Part shown: positions 16,875 through 25,890 of the stretch, one piece after another | How positions within the stretch are numbered: position 1 is the stretch's first letter | Layout of the letters: each line of letters starts with the position of its first letter | NCBI RefSeq assembly: GCF_013155465.1 | Contig: NZ_JABJVX010000004.1 | Location: 310,001-374,000, forward strand | Direction of reading: 5' to 3' | Length of the DNA: 64,000 nucleotides | Source: Alterinioella nitratireducens | Lineage (GTDB): Bacteria > Pseudomonadota > Alphaproteobacteria > Rhodobacterales > Rhodobacteraceae | The notes under the pieces: generated by a model | Seen by the model: the letters and a program-made list of their open reading frames with translations, nothing else | Databases searched by the model: none | Told to the model about the DNA's origin: nothing | Position numbers and translations under genes: made by a program

Positions 16875-18932
16875 ATGCTGCCCAATGATCCCGCCCGGCT
16901 GAAAGCCGCCTTTCAACAGGGACTGGCGGCGCAGAAGGCGGGGCAGTTCGACGCGGCGCTGGCGCAGTTCCGGCAGGTTCTGGCCGTGCGCCCCGACCTG
17001 GCCGAGGCACAATTCCAGATCGGCCGCATCCACGCCGCGCAGGGCGACATGGCCAAGGCCGAAACCGCGTTGCGCAAGGCGCTGAAGCTGCGCCCGAAGG
17101 AACCCGCGATCTGGGCGGCCCTGGCCGGGATCCTCACGGGCGGCAAGCTGAAGAAGCTGCATGCCGAGGCCGCCCGCGCCGGTGTCCCGCTGTCGGGCGA
17201 GCCCGATATCAGCGCGCTCATCGCCCGTATCGCGCGCGGGCCCACGCAGGCGGCGGGGGCCGAGGCCGACGCGCTCGACCTCGTGCGCCGCTACCCCGAT
17301 GCCGCCCATCCCGCCCTGGCCCTGGGCGCCGCCCGCGCCGCGCAGAAGAAGTGGAGCTTTGCCCTGCCGGCGCTGGAAAAGGCCACCGAGCGCGACCCCA
17401 CCAGCCCGATGGCGCATGTCCTGCTCGGTGAGGTTCTGTTGAAACTGGGCCAGCTTTCGCGCAGCGAGGCGGCGTTGGAGAAGGCGCGCGGGCTCGGCGC
17501 GGATGTCTCTGTCCCCTGGGCGCATCTGATGCACGAGACCTGCCGCGACGCCGAGGCCGAGGAGGTGCTGGCGCGTGCCGTGAAAGCCGCGCCGCGCGAT
17601 CCGCGCCTGGCGGGCGAACATGCGCAGGCGCTGGTGGCCCTGCGCCGCCCGCAAGACGCCCTGAAGGTGGCCCGCAAGGCCATCGCCTCGGGGGCCACGC
17701 GCACCAACCTGTTGCAATTGGCCAATGCCATGCTGAACGAGGGTGATACCGGCCCCGCGCTGAAGATCACCGGCGAGGTTCTGGAAAAATCCCCCGACAG
17801 CGTTCCGGCCCTGACACTGCGTGGCCAGCTTCTGCAAACCACCGGCGAGTTGGAGGAGGGGCAGGCGATGCTGCTGCGCGCGGCGGAAATCTCGCCCGAC
17901 GGGGCCGAGGCGATCCGCTCCTATGTCGGCGGCGCCAAACTGGCCGAGGGCGACCCGATCCTGCCGATCCTTGAGGCGCGGATGGGCGACGCCGCCCTGC
18001 CCATCGCCTCGCGCCGCACGTTGGCCTTCGCGATGGCCAAGGCGCAGGAGGATCTGGGGCATTACAGCGACGTCTTCCCCCATCTGCATCGCGCCAACCG
18101 GCTGATGAAGCAGGAGTTTCCCTACCGCTTCGAGAATGAGCGCACCCATGTGCAGGCGATCCTCGCCGCCTATCGTGCGCTCAAGAACCGGACACCCGCG
18201 ACTGACGCGCCCCAGGACGCACCGATCTTCGTCACCGGCATGGCGCGCTCCGGCACGACGCTGGTGGAAACCATCCTGTCGGCGCATGACCGGGTGACGG
18301 CGGGGGGCGAGTTGCCCTATCTCTCGCGCGCGCTGGCCCCCTTCATCGAGGCGGCGAACACCGCGCCCGACCGCCTGCCCGACCTGATGATCCCCGGCGC
18401 GCAACGCTACCTTCAGGCCGCCCGCCGCCGCGTCGGCACAGACGGTATCTTCACCGACAAGGCGATCTCGACCTATGCCCGGATCGGCCTGATCGCGCAG
18501 GCCCTGCCCAATGCGCGCTTCCTGATCCTGAAACGCGACCCGCGCGATGTGGGCCTGTCGATCTACCGCAACATGTTCCCGCCGGGCAGCCACCTCTATT
18601 CGACCGACCTGGCCGATATCGGGCGCTTCATCCGCCAGCATGATGCCTTCGTCGAATTCTGGCAGGCCGAGATGCCCGACCGGGTGCATGTGGTGGATTA
18701 CGAAGCCCTGACCGCCGAGCCCGAACCGCATATCCGCGCGCTGGTCGCGGCTGCCGGTCTGGACTGGCAGGACGCCTGCCTTGCGCCGCAGAATGCCCGC
18801 CGCGATGTCGCCACGCTCAGCTTTTCGCAGGTGCGCCAGCCGATCTACCGCGCCTCGGTCGCGGCGTGGAAACGGTATCAGGAGGAACTGGCCCCGCTTA
18901 TTGACGCGCTCGAACAGCCGGTAACGCTTTGA
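16875..18932 (+). CDS. TPR-repeat sulfotransferase
   Basis: 685 residues. The first 440 or so are tetratricopeptide-type helical repeats (for example GLAAQKAGQFDAALAQFRQV, LRKALKLRPKEPAIWAALAG), a protein-interaction scaffold. From about residue 450 a sulfotransferase domain starts with the PAPS P-loop IFVTGMARSGTTLVETILSA, and FLILKRDPRDVGLSIYRNMF gives the 3'-phosphate-binding Arg/Ser region. TPR-sulfotransferases of this type modify proteins or glycans; no signal peptide is seen. The ATG at 16875 comes five bases after the lrp stop. An upstream open extension overlaps lrp and was rejected. Confidence 0.9.
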   Translation: MLPNDPARLKAAFQQGLAAQKAGQFDAALAQFRQVLAVRPDLAEAQFQIGRIHAAQGDMAKAETALRKALKLRPKEPAIWAALAGILTGGKLKKLHAEAARAGVPLSGEPDISALIARIARGPTQAAGAEADALDLVRRYPDAAHPALALGAARAAQKKWSFALPALEKATERDPTSPMAHVLLGEVLLKLGQLSRSEAALEKARGLGADVSVPWAHLMHETCRDAEAEEVLARAVKAAPRDPRLAGEHAQALVALRRPQDALKVARKAIASGATRTNLLQLANAMLNEGDTGPALKITGEVLEKSPDSVPALTLRGQLLQTTGELEEGQAMLLRAAEISPDGAEAIRSYVGGAKLAEGDPILPILEARMGDAALPIASRRTLAFAMAKAQEDLGHYSDVFPHLHRANRLMKQEFPYRFENERTHVQAILAAYRALKNRTPATDAPQDAPIFVTGMARSGTTLVETILSAHDRVTAGGELPYLSRALAPFIEAANTAPDRLPDLMIPGAQRYLQAARRRVGTDGIFTDKAISTYARIGLIAQALPNARFLILKRDPRDVGLSIYRNMFPPGSHLYSTDLADIGRFIRQHDAFVEFWQAEMPDRVHVVDYEALTAEPEPHIRALVAAAGLDWQDACLAPQNARRDVATLSFSQVRQPIYRASVAAWKRYQEELAPLIDALEQPVTL

Positions 18933-18950
18933 GATCAGGACAAGAAAAAA

Positions 18951-18974
18951 GCGGCCCCCAAAGGCCGCCTTTTC
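18951..18974. terminator. Bidirectional terminator
   Basis: Stem gcggcc (18951-18956) pairs with ggccgc (18963-18968), preceded by AAAAAA (18945-18950) and followed by TTTT. It can end the TPR-sulfotransferase transcript on the + strand and the small gene at 19000-19125 on the - strand. Confidence 0.8.
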
Positions 18975-18999
18975 ATTGGGTCTGCCGTCTGCCGCCGAC

Positions 19000-19125
19000 T
19001 TACCCGAACCGCTTGGCTTTTGCCGCCTGACGGGCGCGATTGCGCTTTGCGCGGGCCCAGGGCATTTCGATCTGGTCCTTCTTGCTCTCTTGCAGAACCT
19101 TTTCCATCCAGCGCCGTTTTGTCAT
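19000..19125 (-). CDS. 41-residue basic conserved small protein
   Basis: Starts MTKRRWMEKVLQESKKDQIE and continues MPWARAKRNRARQAAKAKRFG: 41 residues, very basic, no membrane segment. Similar short proteins with the MPWARG-like core are widespread in Rhodobacterales genomes and unnamed. AAGGA lies about 11 bases upstream of the ATG and a bidirectional terminator follows, so it is a complete transcription unit. Basicity suggests nucleic-acid binding (inference). An open frame upstream of the chosen start has no coding look. Confidence 0.7.
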   Translation of the reverse strand: MTKRRWMEKVLQESKKDQIEMPWARAKRNRARQAAKAKRFG

Positions 19126-19401
19126 TGTCCGTTGTCCTTGTCTCTGGCCCGTATCGGGCGATGCCTGTCCGGTTCTTCCGGGTTGAGGACACTCTGGCGG
19201 GCAACTCGGGCCCCGTTGCGGCATGGGCGGCAGTTTTGTGCAAAAACCTCGGGGCGGGAATGTGGCGGGGCGGGGCCAGTGAAAATTGGCGGATGGGTGC
19301 CTGCCATGGGCGAAAATCGGCGCGAATGGGGCGGGGGGCGCCCAAGCCTTGCCCCATTCGCGGGCAGGTGCGGCCCGAATCTGGCGAGGTTGCCCAATCT
19401 G

Positions 19402-20172
19402 TCAGAGACGAATCGCCGAGATCAGCCGCCCGTAATCGACCTCGCCGCGATGTGTGGCGCGGCGGTAGGAATAAAACCGCGCCTCGTCCGAATAGGTGCA
19501 ATGGCCGGTCCATTCCGCATCGCCCACCCCCGCCGCGCGCAGCCGTGACAGGCCATAGCCCGGCAGATCGAACAGATACCGGTCGCCCGCGCCATTCACG
19601 AAGAAACGCGCGTTTTCGGGCGCCTCGTCCAGGAACGGCTCGATGAAGTCCGGCCCGACCTCATAGGCGCGCTGGCTGATCGAGGGGCCGATCGCGGCGT
19701 GGATGTCCCCCCGCGTGGCCCCGAGCGCCTCCATTTCCGCAAGCGTGCGTTCCAGGATCCCGTCAAGCGCCCCGCGCCACCCGGCATGGGCGGCCCCGAT
19801 CACGCCCGCCTTCGTGTCGGCCAGCAGCACCGGCTGGCAATCGGCGGTCAGGATGGCGATGGCGGTGCCGGGCGTGGCGCTGACGATACCGTCGGCCTCG
19901 GGGCGGGGCAGGGGTTGGGTGTCACCAACCGCGACGGCCCGGTCGCCATGGGTCTGGTGGACGGTAACCAGCCGCTCGACAGGCACTTCCATTGCATGCG
20001 CAACGCGGGCGCGGTTCATGTCGACCACGGCGGATTGATCCGAGGATCCCTGGCCGCAATTGAGGCCCCGGAAGATGCCCGAGGACGCGCCCCCGGCCCG
20101 CGTGAAGAACCCGTGCCGCACCCCTTTCAGGAGGTCGGAGGTCAGACATTCAAGCTGCGGTGTCGCGGTCAT
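19402..20172 (-). CDS. pgeF: PgeF/YfiH-family (laccase-domain) protein
   Basis: A 256-residue member of the DUF152/multicopper polyphenol oxidase family; characterised members act in peptidoglycan-editing quality control and as purine nucleoside phosphorylase/adenosine deaminase. Conserved metal-site motifs VTVHQTHGD, ILTADCQPVLLAD and IGAAHAGWRGALDGIL are all present. It follows the methyltransferase gene by three bases as the last gene of lgt-midA-pgeF. Confidence 0.92.
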   Translation of the reverse strand: MTATPQLECLTSDLLKGVRHGFFTRAGGASSGIFRGLNCGQGSSDQSAVVDMNRARVAHAMEVPVERLVTVHQTHGDRAVAVGDTQPLPRPEADGIVSATPGTAIAILTADCQPVLLADTKAGVIGAAHAGWRGALDGILERTLAEMEALGATRGDIHAAIGPSISQRAYEVGPDFIEPFLDEAPENARFFVNGAGDRYLFDLPGYGLSRLRAAGVGDAEWTGHCTYSDEARFYSYRRATHRGEVDYGRLISAIRL

Positions 20173-20175
20173 CGC

Positions 20176-21240
20176 TCAGGCGGGCTCCAATCCCGGAGGT
20201 GCGGGGCAGTGCGTCGGGGTCAACGCCAGCACTTTGAAGAGCGTTCCCATTTCCGAGGGATGCGTCAACCGTCTGTGTGCCGCGATATGGCTGTCCAGCG
20301 CCGCGCCCTGCAGCTTCGCCGCCAGCGCCTCGGCCCGCGCGGTGATGCCGAGCCGTTCCAGGAACACGCCCTGCGGCGTGAGGCGTGAGGCCCGCGCGCG
20401 GCTGGCCGAGGCCAGCGGCCCGAACGCCACATGCGCGGTCAGATCGGCCGCGCCGGGGCTGGCCAGCGCATCGACAGGGGCATGGCCCCGCACCGCCTGC
20501 AACGTGTCTCCGATGCTGACCTCATCGCCATAATCGAGGATCAGCGCCGCGCCGCCAAGCGCCTCGATCCGGTTCCCGAAATCGGCGGCCAGCGCCTGCG
20601 CGGAGGCGTTCCATTCCGCGATTTGTCCCTCTTGGGTGTCGGCAACCCGATCCGCCAGGGCCTCCATCGGCGCCTCGGGGGCCAGGCCCCAGGCAAGCTG
20701 CCCGTCGACCACGCCGATCATGCGCTCATGCCAGCCGGTCTTGGCCCGCTGGAACTGGCGGATGGGCAGGGCGTCGAAAAACTCGTTGGCGATCAGGTAG
20801 GTGGGCAGGTCCGGCAGGCTTGCGGGATGGTCGTGGAACGTGACCTCATGGCCCTGCAATGCCGCTTCCTGCCGCGCGCGCAGGGCGGGCGAGGCCTCGA
20901 CCAGGTGCAGCCGTAGGCCCGCGTGAAACCCCGGCACGCGCGCGGTTGCCCGCAGCGCGTCGGCCATCAGAGTGCCGCGCCCCGGCCCAAGCTCGACCAG
21001 CGCGAATTCCTCCGGCGCGCCCTGATCCATCCAGACCTGCGCCAGCCACAGGCCGATCATCTCGCCGAACATCTGGGAGATCTCCGGCGCGGTGGTGAAA
21101 TCGCCCGCGGCCCCAAGCGGATCGCGGGTGGTGTAGTAGCCATGCGTGGGGTGCAGCAGGCATTCGGTCATGTAATCCGCCACGCTGATCGGCCCGGTCC
21201 GCGCGATCCGGGCGACAAGCGCGCCGTGCAGCGCCGTCAT
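20176..21240 (-). CDS. SAM-dependent methyltransferase, MidA/NDUFAF7 family
   Basis: A 354-residue class I methyltransferase. Diagnostic are [40 protein letters not shown] and the SAM site [18 protein letters not shown], followed by [13 protein letters not shown]. Mitochondrial NDUFAF7 of this family methylates an arginine of the NDUFS2 subunit of complex I, so a role in respiratory complex I assembly is plausible. The ATG at 21240 overlaps the lgt stop by four bases; the longer upstream frame lies inside lgt. Confidence 0.92.
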   Translation of the reverse strand: MTALHGALVARIARTGPISVADYMTECLLHPTHGYYTTRDPLGAAGDFTTAPEISQMFGEMIGLWLAQVWMDQGAPEEFALVELGPGRGTLMADALRATARVPGFHAGLRLHLVEASPALRARQEAALQGHEVTFHDHPASLPDLPTYLIANEFFDALPIRQFQRAKTGWHERMIGVVDGQLAWGLAPEAPMEALADRVADTQEGQIAEWNASAQALAADFGNRIEALGGAALILDYGDEVSIGDTLQAVRGHAPVDALASPGAADLTAHVAFGPLASASRARASRLTPQGVFLERLGITARAEALAAKLQGAALDSHIAAHRRLTHPSEMGTLFKVLALTPTHCPAPPGLEPA

Positions 21241-22151
21241 CGCGCGCGCCTGGGCACCAACACCATGATGAACAGCCCGGCAACGATCATCGGCAGCGAC
21301 AGGATCTGCCCCATGCTCAGCCCCATATCGCCCATCTGCACGACATAGCCCATCGGGTTTTCCGCGCTGATGAAGAGGTCGTCTGCCTGCCGGAAGAACT
21401 CCACGATGAATCGCGCGAGGCCGTATCCCGCGATGAACAGCCCCAGGATAAGCCCCGGCCGTTTCAGCGCCCCGCGGGCCCATGCCAGCCACAGCAGAAG
21501 CGCGCCCAGGATCAGCCCCTCCAGGGCCGCCTCGTAAAGCTGCGAGGGATGGCGCGCGCAGACCAGTTGACCGGCCATTTCGACGATCCCCACCGGCCCT
21601 TCGCAATCCTGCGCCGCAAGTCCCGGAAACACCACGCCCCAGGGCGCATCGGTGGGCCGCCCCCACAGCTCGGCATTGATGAAATTCGCCACCCGGCCAA
21701 AGAACAGACCGAAAGGCGTGACCATCGCCATCGCGTCATGCACCTGCAACACCGGCAGCCGGTTGAGGCGGCAGAAGATGAGCCCCGCAACCATGACCCC
21801 GAGGAACCCGCCATGAAACGACATGCCGCCCTGCCAGATCTGCACGATCTCGGCAGGGTTTTGCCAGTAATAGGCCGGCTGGTAGAAGATCACGTAGCCA
21901 AGCCGCCCGCCCAGGATCACGCCCAGGATCACCCATGTCAGCAGGTTTTCGACCTGCGCGGGCGTCATCGGCGCGGTGTCACCTGGCCACAGCTCGGGCC
22001 GCTTCACCGCCCGCACGATCACCCGCCAGCCGAGGATCAGCCCCGCGATATAGGCCAGCGCATACCAGCGCAGCTCGAACATCATGAAGCCCAGGTCGAG
22101 CGAGAAGATCACCGGATCAATGGGCGGAAAGGGGAGCGCTGCGGGGAGCAT
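21237..22151 (-). CDS. lgt: Prolipoprotein diacylglyceryl transferase
   Basis: A 304-residue inner-membrane enzyme that attaches diacylglycerol to the lipobox cysteine of prolipoproteins. Seven hydrophobic helices and the essential motifs are present: [11 protein letters not shown] (catalytic His), [14 protein letters not shown] (Lgt signature) and [13 protein letters not shown]. The start at 22151 ([10 protein letters not shown]) has AAGGAAGG upstream; the much longer upstream frame overlaps ubiK on the other strand and is rejected. First gene of the lgt-midA-pgeF operon. The DUF2927 lipoprotein at 41062-42003 is one expected substrate. Confidence 0.96.
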   Translation of the reverse strand: MLPAALPFPPIDPVIFSLDLGFMMFELRWYALAYIAGLILGWRVIVRAVKRPELWPGDTAPMTPAQVENLLTWVILGVILGGRLGYVIFYQPAYYWQNPAEIVQIWQGGMSFHGGFLGVMVAGLIFCRLNRLPVLQVHDAMAMVTPFGLFFGRVANFINAELWGRPTDAPWGVVFPGLAAQDCEGPVGIVEMAGQLVCARHPSQLYEAALEGLILGALLLWLAWARGALKRPGLILGLFIAGYGLARFIVEFFRQADDLFISAENPMGYVVQMGDMGLSMGQILSLPMIVAGLFIMVLVPRRAR

Positions 22152-22271
22152 GGGAAACCTTCCTTGGGAACGATTACGGCTTGGATGGCCCATGCCCTGC
22201 GGCGAAGTCAACCTTGATGCCCCGGCCCGGAAGGGCCATATGAAAGCCCAAGCCACCAGGAGGCACGCAAG

Positions 22272-22520
22272 ATGCAGACCCGCAACAAGATCATGGAAGA
22301 TATCGGCCAGCTGATGACCAACGCGATGGGCGTGGCGCAGGGGGCCAAGGACGAGGCCGAGACCGCGATCAAGTCGGCCATGGACCGCTGGCTCGCCGAC
22401 CGCGATTTCGTCACGCGGGAGGAGTTCGACGCCGTGCGCGCCATGGCCCAGAAGGCGCGCGAGGAAAACGAGGCGCTCAAGGCCCGGATCGCGGCGCTGG
22501 AATCGGACGGTCAGGGCTGA
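22272..22520 (+). CDS. ubiK: UbiK-family ubiquinone biosynthesis accessory factor
   Basis: An 82-residue coiled-coil protein of the BMFP/UbiK family. [20 protein letters not shown] and the basic/acidic heptad region [20 protein letters not shown], then [15 protein letters not shown] are typical. UbiK assists aerobic ubiquinone synthesis with UbiJ in gammaproteobacteria. AGGAGG stands seven bases before the ATG. Divergent from lgt with 120 bases between. Confidence 0.88.
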   Translation: MQTRNKIMEDIGQLMTNAMGVAQGAKDEAETAIKSAMDRWLADRDFVTREEFDAVRAMAQKAREENEALKARIAALESDGQG

Positions 22521-22671
22521 GCCCGGCAAGGGTTCCCTCAACTGATTGTTTCCGGGGTCGGGAAATCGGTCCCTGAATCGTCAGATTTCGGCCCCCATTC
22601 CGCAGTTTTGATCTGTCACAACGGGGCTATGCCGCAGAGCGCAATCAATTCATTCCCCCGGATCGCCACCC

Positions 22672-22860
22672 ATGTTCGGTTTCAGCCTCCCCGTCAATCT
22701 CCTGCTTCTGGTCGCCAGCCTGGCGTGCCTGATCGGCCTGCTTCAATGGCTGGCCCGCAGGGCGAAGCGGCGGCGCGACGAGGATGACCAGGATGTCGAA
22801 CCCCTGACCACCAGCCTTGCCCGCACCCGCAGATTGCCCAGGGGCGGCGGCGGCACCTGA
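22672..22860 (+). CDS. Possible small single-span membrane protein
   Basis: 62 residues: one hydrophobic helix (LPVNLLLLVASLACLIGLLQ), a basic stop-transfer patch (RRAKRRRDED) and a short soluble tail. The topology is sensible, but there is no clear ribosome-binding site and I recognise no family. Around it (22521-22671 and 22861-23107) I see no other gene. Confidence 0.4.
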   Translation: MFGFSLPVNLLLLVASLACLIGLLQWLARRAKRRRDEDDQDVEPLTTSLARTRRLPRGGGGT

Positions 22861-23107
22861 TCCGGCGCATAAAGCCATCCACATGCCTGAAATTACTTGT
22901 GGATAGGTTGCATCGGCGGCCCGTTCCCCCCTGTCACAGGTAAAATTATCCTTTACAGGATGCCCCTGACCCTCCACCATATCTGGTATGGGGTCGGGCA
23001 CGCTCCGGCGACCCATAGTACAAGACCCAGCTTCTAGTAGGGGCGGCGGATCTGTCGGGTCCGACACTCCTGCCGAGGCTGCCAACGAGAAAAAAGAGGC
23101 CTGGGCA

Positions 23108-23611
23108 ATGTCACTCTCCGAGCAATATCTGGAGGTCGAAGACCTTCACCCCATCGACATCGTGGAAACGCTGGCGACGCATCACGACTGGGATTTCGAC
23201 CGCGTCGCCGACGATCAGATCGCCATGGCGATCGAGGGCCAGTGGCGCACCTATTCCGTCACCCTGGCCTGGTCCTCCTATGACGAGACGCTGCGGATGA
23301 TCTGCACCTTCGACATGGAGCCGCCCGAGGGCACGCTGCCCGCGCTTTACGAGACGCTGAACCTGACCAATGACAAATGTTGGGCGGGGGCCTTCAGCTA
23401 CTGGCACGCGCAGCGGCTGATGGTCTATCGCTACGGCCTGGTCCTGGCCGGTGAACAGATGGCAAGCCCCGATCAGATCGCCTGCATGGTCGAAACAGCC
23501 GTCATGGCGGCCGAGCGCTACTACCCGGCCTTCCAGCTGGCCTGTTGGGGCAACAAGACCCCGGAACAGGCGATGCAGGTGGCCATCGCCCAGACCTACG
23601 GTCGCGCCTGA
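23108..23611 (+). CDS. YbjN-domain protein
   Basis: 167 residues of the YbjN/DUF1790 family (type III secretion-chaperone-like fold). LEVEDLHPIDIVETLATHHD, WDFDRVADDQIAMAIEGQWR and MVYRYGLVLAGEQ match the alphaproteobacterial members, which usually sit next to proC as here. No signal or membrane helix. Function is not established; E. coli YbjN has pleiotropic stress effects. The start at 23108 has AAGAGG about ten bases upstream; a longer open frame begins at 22988 but lacks conservation-like content. Confidence 0.88.
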   Translation: MSLSEQYLEVEDLHPIDIVETLATHHDWDFDRVADDQIAMAIEGQWRTYSVTLAWSSYDETLRMICTFDMEPPEGTLPALYETLNLTNDKCWAGAFSYWHAQRLMVYRYGLVLAGEQMASPDQIACMVETAVMAAERYYPAFQLACWGNKTPEQAMQVAIAQTYGRA

Positions 23612-23680
23612 CCCCCCATTGCAGCCGCCCCCGCCTGCGCATAGGCTCCGCGCCGATGCGCAGATAAAACGGGGGACGCG

Positions 23681-24490
23681 ATGGGTTTCGATCAGATCAA
23701 GACGCGCGGGCTGGTGATGCTCGGCTGCGGCAAGATGGGGCAGGCGATGCTGGAGGGTTGGCTTGCCCGTGGCATCCCGGCTGACAGCGTCACCGTCATC
23801 GACCCGCGCCCCTCCGACTGGGTCAAGGCCAGGGGCATGCACGTCAACACGGAGCTGCCCGTTGACCCCGCCGTCGCGATCGTCGCCGTCAAACCGCAAT
23901 TCATGGGTGAGGCGCTGCCGCAGCTGAAACCGCTTGGTGGCGGGGATTGCCTGATCGTCTCGGTCGCCGCCGGCACGCCGATTGCCACCTTCGAGACAAC
24001 CCTCGGTGCAGGCACCCGCGTGATCCGCGCCATGCCCAACACCCCCGCCGCCGTGGGCCGCGGCATCACCGCGATCATCGGCAACGCGGCCTCCGGCCCC
24101 GCGGATGCCGACCTCGCCGAGGCGCTGCTCTGTGCCGTGGGGCAGGTGGTGCGGCTGGACAGCGAGGATCAGATCGACGCGGTCACCGGCGTCTCCGGCT
24201 CTGGTCCGGCCTATGTCTTCTACATGATCGACGCGCTTGCCGCCGCCGCGCGGGCGGAAGGATTGCCCGAGGAGATGGCGATGCGGCTTGCCAAGGCCAC
24301 CGTTGCGGGCGCGGGCGCGCTGGCCGAGGCCGCCGACGACACCCCCGAACAGTTGCGCATCAACGTGACCAGCCCCAATGGCACCACGCAGGCGGGGCTT
24401 GAGGTGTTGATGGCCGAGGATGGCCTCATGCCGCTGATGCGCGCCACCGTGGCCGCCGCCGCGAACCGCAGCCGGGAGCTCAAGGCATGA
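23681..24490 (+). CDS. proC: Pyrroline-5-carboxylate reductase
   Basis: A 269-residue cytosolic enzyme catalysing the last step of proline synthesis with NAD(P)H. Nucleotide site VMLGCGKMGQAMLEGWLARG, IRAMPNTPAAVGRGITAI, and the C-terminal signature AVTGVSGSGPAYVFYMIDAL with TSPNGTTQAGLEVL. First of three coupled genes (proC-csaA-dehydrogenase), each overlapping the next by four bases. Confidence 0.97.
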   Translation: MGFDQIKTRGLVMLGCGKMGQAMLEGWLARGIPADSVTVIDPRPSDWVKARGMHVNTELPVDPAVAIVAVKPQFMGEALPQLKPLGGGDCLIVSVAAGTPIATFETTLGAGTRVIRAMPNTPAAVGRGITAIIGNAASGPADADLAEALLCAVGQVVRLDSEDQIDAVTGVSGSGPAYVFYMIDALAAAARAEGLPEEMAMRLAKATVAGAGALAEAADDTPEQLRINVTSPNGTTQAGLEVLMAEDGLMPLMRATVAAAANRSRELKA

Positions 24491-24828
24491 GCGACGAGAT
24501 CGGATTCGACGACTTCCTCAAGGTCGACATCCGCGTCGGCACCGTGACCCGCGCCGAACCCTTCCCCGAGGCGCGCAAACCCGCGATCAAGCTCTGGGTC
24601 GATTTCGGCGGCGAGATCGGCGAGCGGAAATCCTCGGCCCAGATCACCGCGCATTACACGCCCGAGGCGCTGATCGGGAGGCAGGTCATGGCAGTGGTGA
24701 ATTTCCCAGCCCGCCAGATCGGCCCGATGCGGTCGGAAATCCTCGTGCTCGGCCTGCCCGACGCGGAGGGAGAGATCGTGCTGATCGGCCCCGACCACCC
24801 GGTGCCCACCGGGGGGCGGATGCATTGA
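24487..24828 (+). CDS. csaA: CsaA-type tRNA-binding-domain protein
   Basis: 113 residues consisting only of an OB-fold tRNA-binding domain: FDDFLKVDIRVGTVTRAEPF, ARKPAIKLWVDFGGEIG, MAVVNFPARQIGPMRSEILV. CsaA homologues are dimers described as secretion chaperone-like and tRNA-binding proteins. ATG overlaps the proC stop (ATGA). Typical length of the family. Confidence 0.93.
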   Translation: MSDEIGFDDFLKVDIRVGTVTRAEPFPEARKPAIKLWVDFGGEIGERKSSAQITAHYTPEALIGRQVMAVVNFPARQIGPMRSEILVLGLPDAEGEIVLIGPDHPVPTGGRMH

Positions 24829-25769
24829 AACTGCTGATCTCCCGCACCCTGACCGACGATGTCATGCGCCGCGCCCGCGCCGAATTCGACCTGCTGGAGC
24901 GCGACACCAGCACCTCGCTTGGACGGGCCGAGACAATCGAGGCTCTGCACAAAGCCGACATCCTCCTGCCCACGCTCGGCGATGCCCTGGGGGCGGAGGC
25001 TTTCACCGGCGACGGGCTGCGCTGCAAGCTGCTGGCCAATTTCGGCGTCGGCTATAACCATATCGACGTTGAGGCCGCCCGCGCGCACGGCATTGCCGTC
25101 ACCAACACGCCGGGCGCCGTTACCGATGCCACCGCCGACATCGCCATGACGCTTCTGCTGATGACCGCGCGCCGCGCAGGCGAGGGGGAACGGCTGGTGC
25201 GTGCGGGCAAGTGGTCCGGCTGGCACCCGGTGCAGATGTTGGGCCAGCACGTCACGGGAAAGCGTCTCGGCATCGTCGGCATGGGCCGGATCGGGCAGGC
25301 CATCGCCAGACGCGCGCATTTCGGCTTTGGCATGCAGGTTGCCTATACCAGCCGCAGCCCCAAGGATATGCCCTTCCCGGCGGAGGCGCTGCCGCTGCCC
25401 GACCTTCTTGCCAGGTGCGATTTCGTGGCCCTCGCCGTGCCCGCCAGCCCCGAAACGCATCACCTGATCGGCGCGCGGGAACTGGCCCAGATGCAGCCCC
25501 ACGCGGTGCTGGTCAATATCGCGCGCGGCGATGTGGTGGACGAATCCGCCCTGATCCATGCCCTGCAAAGCCACCGGATCGCAGGCGCGGGCCTCGATGT
25601 CTACGAGTTCGAACCGGACGTCCCCCCGGCCTTGCGCGCGCTGCAAAACGTCACCCTGCTGCCCCATCTCGGCACCGCCACCGAGGAGGTGCGCAGCGCC
25701 ATGGGCCATATGGCCCTCGACAACGCCATCGCCTTCCGCGACGGCCACCCGCTGCCCAACCCGGTCTGA
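24825..25769 (+). CDS. D-2-hydroxyacid dehydrogenase (glyoxylate/hydroxypyruvate reductase-like)
   Basis: A 314-residue NAD(P)-dependent enzyme. NAD site LGIVGMGRIGQAIARRAHFG; catalytic Arg in NIARGDVVDE, Glu in YEFEPDVPPAL, His in LLPHLGTATEEV. Likely reduces glyoxylate, hydroxypyruvate or another 2-keto acid. The start is a TTG at 24825 (TTGA overlap with the csaA stop), because MKLLISRTL is where the family begins and no ATG is available upstream. Followed by a complex repeat element. Confidence 0.93.
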   Translation: MKLLISRTLTDDVMRRARAEFDLLERDTSTSLGRAETIEALHKADILLPTLGDALGAEAFTGDGLRCKLLANFGVGYNHIDVEAARAHGIAVTNTPGAVTDATADIAMTLLLMTARRAGEGERLVRAGKWSGWHPVQMLGQHVTGKRLGIVGMGRIGQAIARRAHFGFGMQVAYTSRSPKDMPFPAEALPLPDLLARCDFVALAVPASPETHHLIGARELAQMQPHAVLVNIARGDVVDESALIHALQSHRIAGAGLDVYEFEPDVPPALRALQNVTLLPHLGTATEEVRSAMGHMALDNAIAFRDGHPLPNPV

Positions 25770-25775
25770 CTGTCC

Positions 25776-25886
25776 CATCTTCTTGGTGGAAATACTCTGG
25801 GGGTTTGGGGGCGTCGTCCATTGGGCTTGAACCAATGGCGCACAATGAACGACCCCCAACCGGTCGGATTGCGAAGCAATTCGACC
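25776..25886 (+). repeat. Composite gene-end repeat: motif plus two nested hairpins
   Basis: Six bases after the dehydrogenase stop. 25776-25797 is copy B of the catcttcttggt-type motif (see 6429-6450). It is followed by gggggtttggggg; the arm 25802-25817 pairs, with small bulges, with 25849-25861, enclosing a perfect hairpin ccattgg (25818-25824)/ccaatgg (25832-25838). A last hairpin pairs 25862-25872 with 25876-25886 around GAA (one G-T pair). It probably ends transcription for both convergent neighbours (inference). Confidence 0.65.
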
Positions 25887-25890
25887 CCAC

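Noticed and set aside
22877-22904. Inverted repeat atccaca / tgtggat resembling DnaA boxes
   Set aside because: Each half differs from TTATCCACA and there is no cluster of boxes or AT-rich unwinding region, so it is not supported as an origin; it may be an operator.
22988-23107. Upstream extension of the YbjN-domain gene
   Set aside because: Contains no family-like sequence; the ATG at 23108 has a usable ribosome-binding site and the known N terminus.
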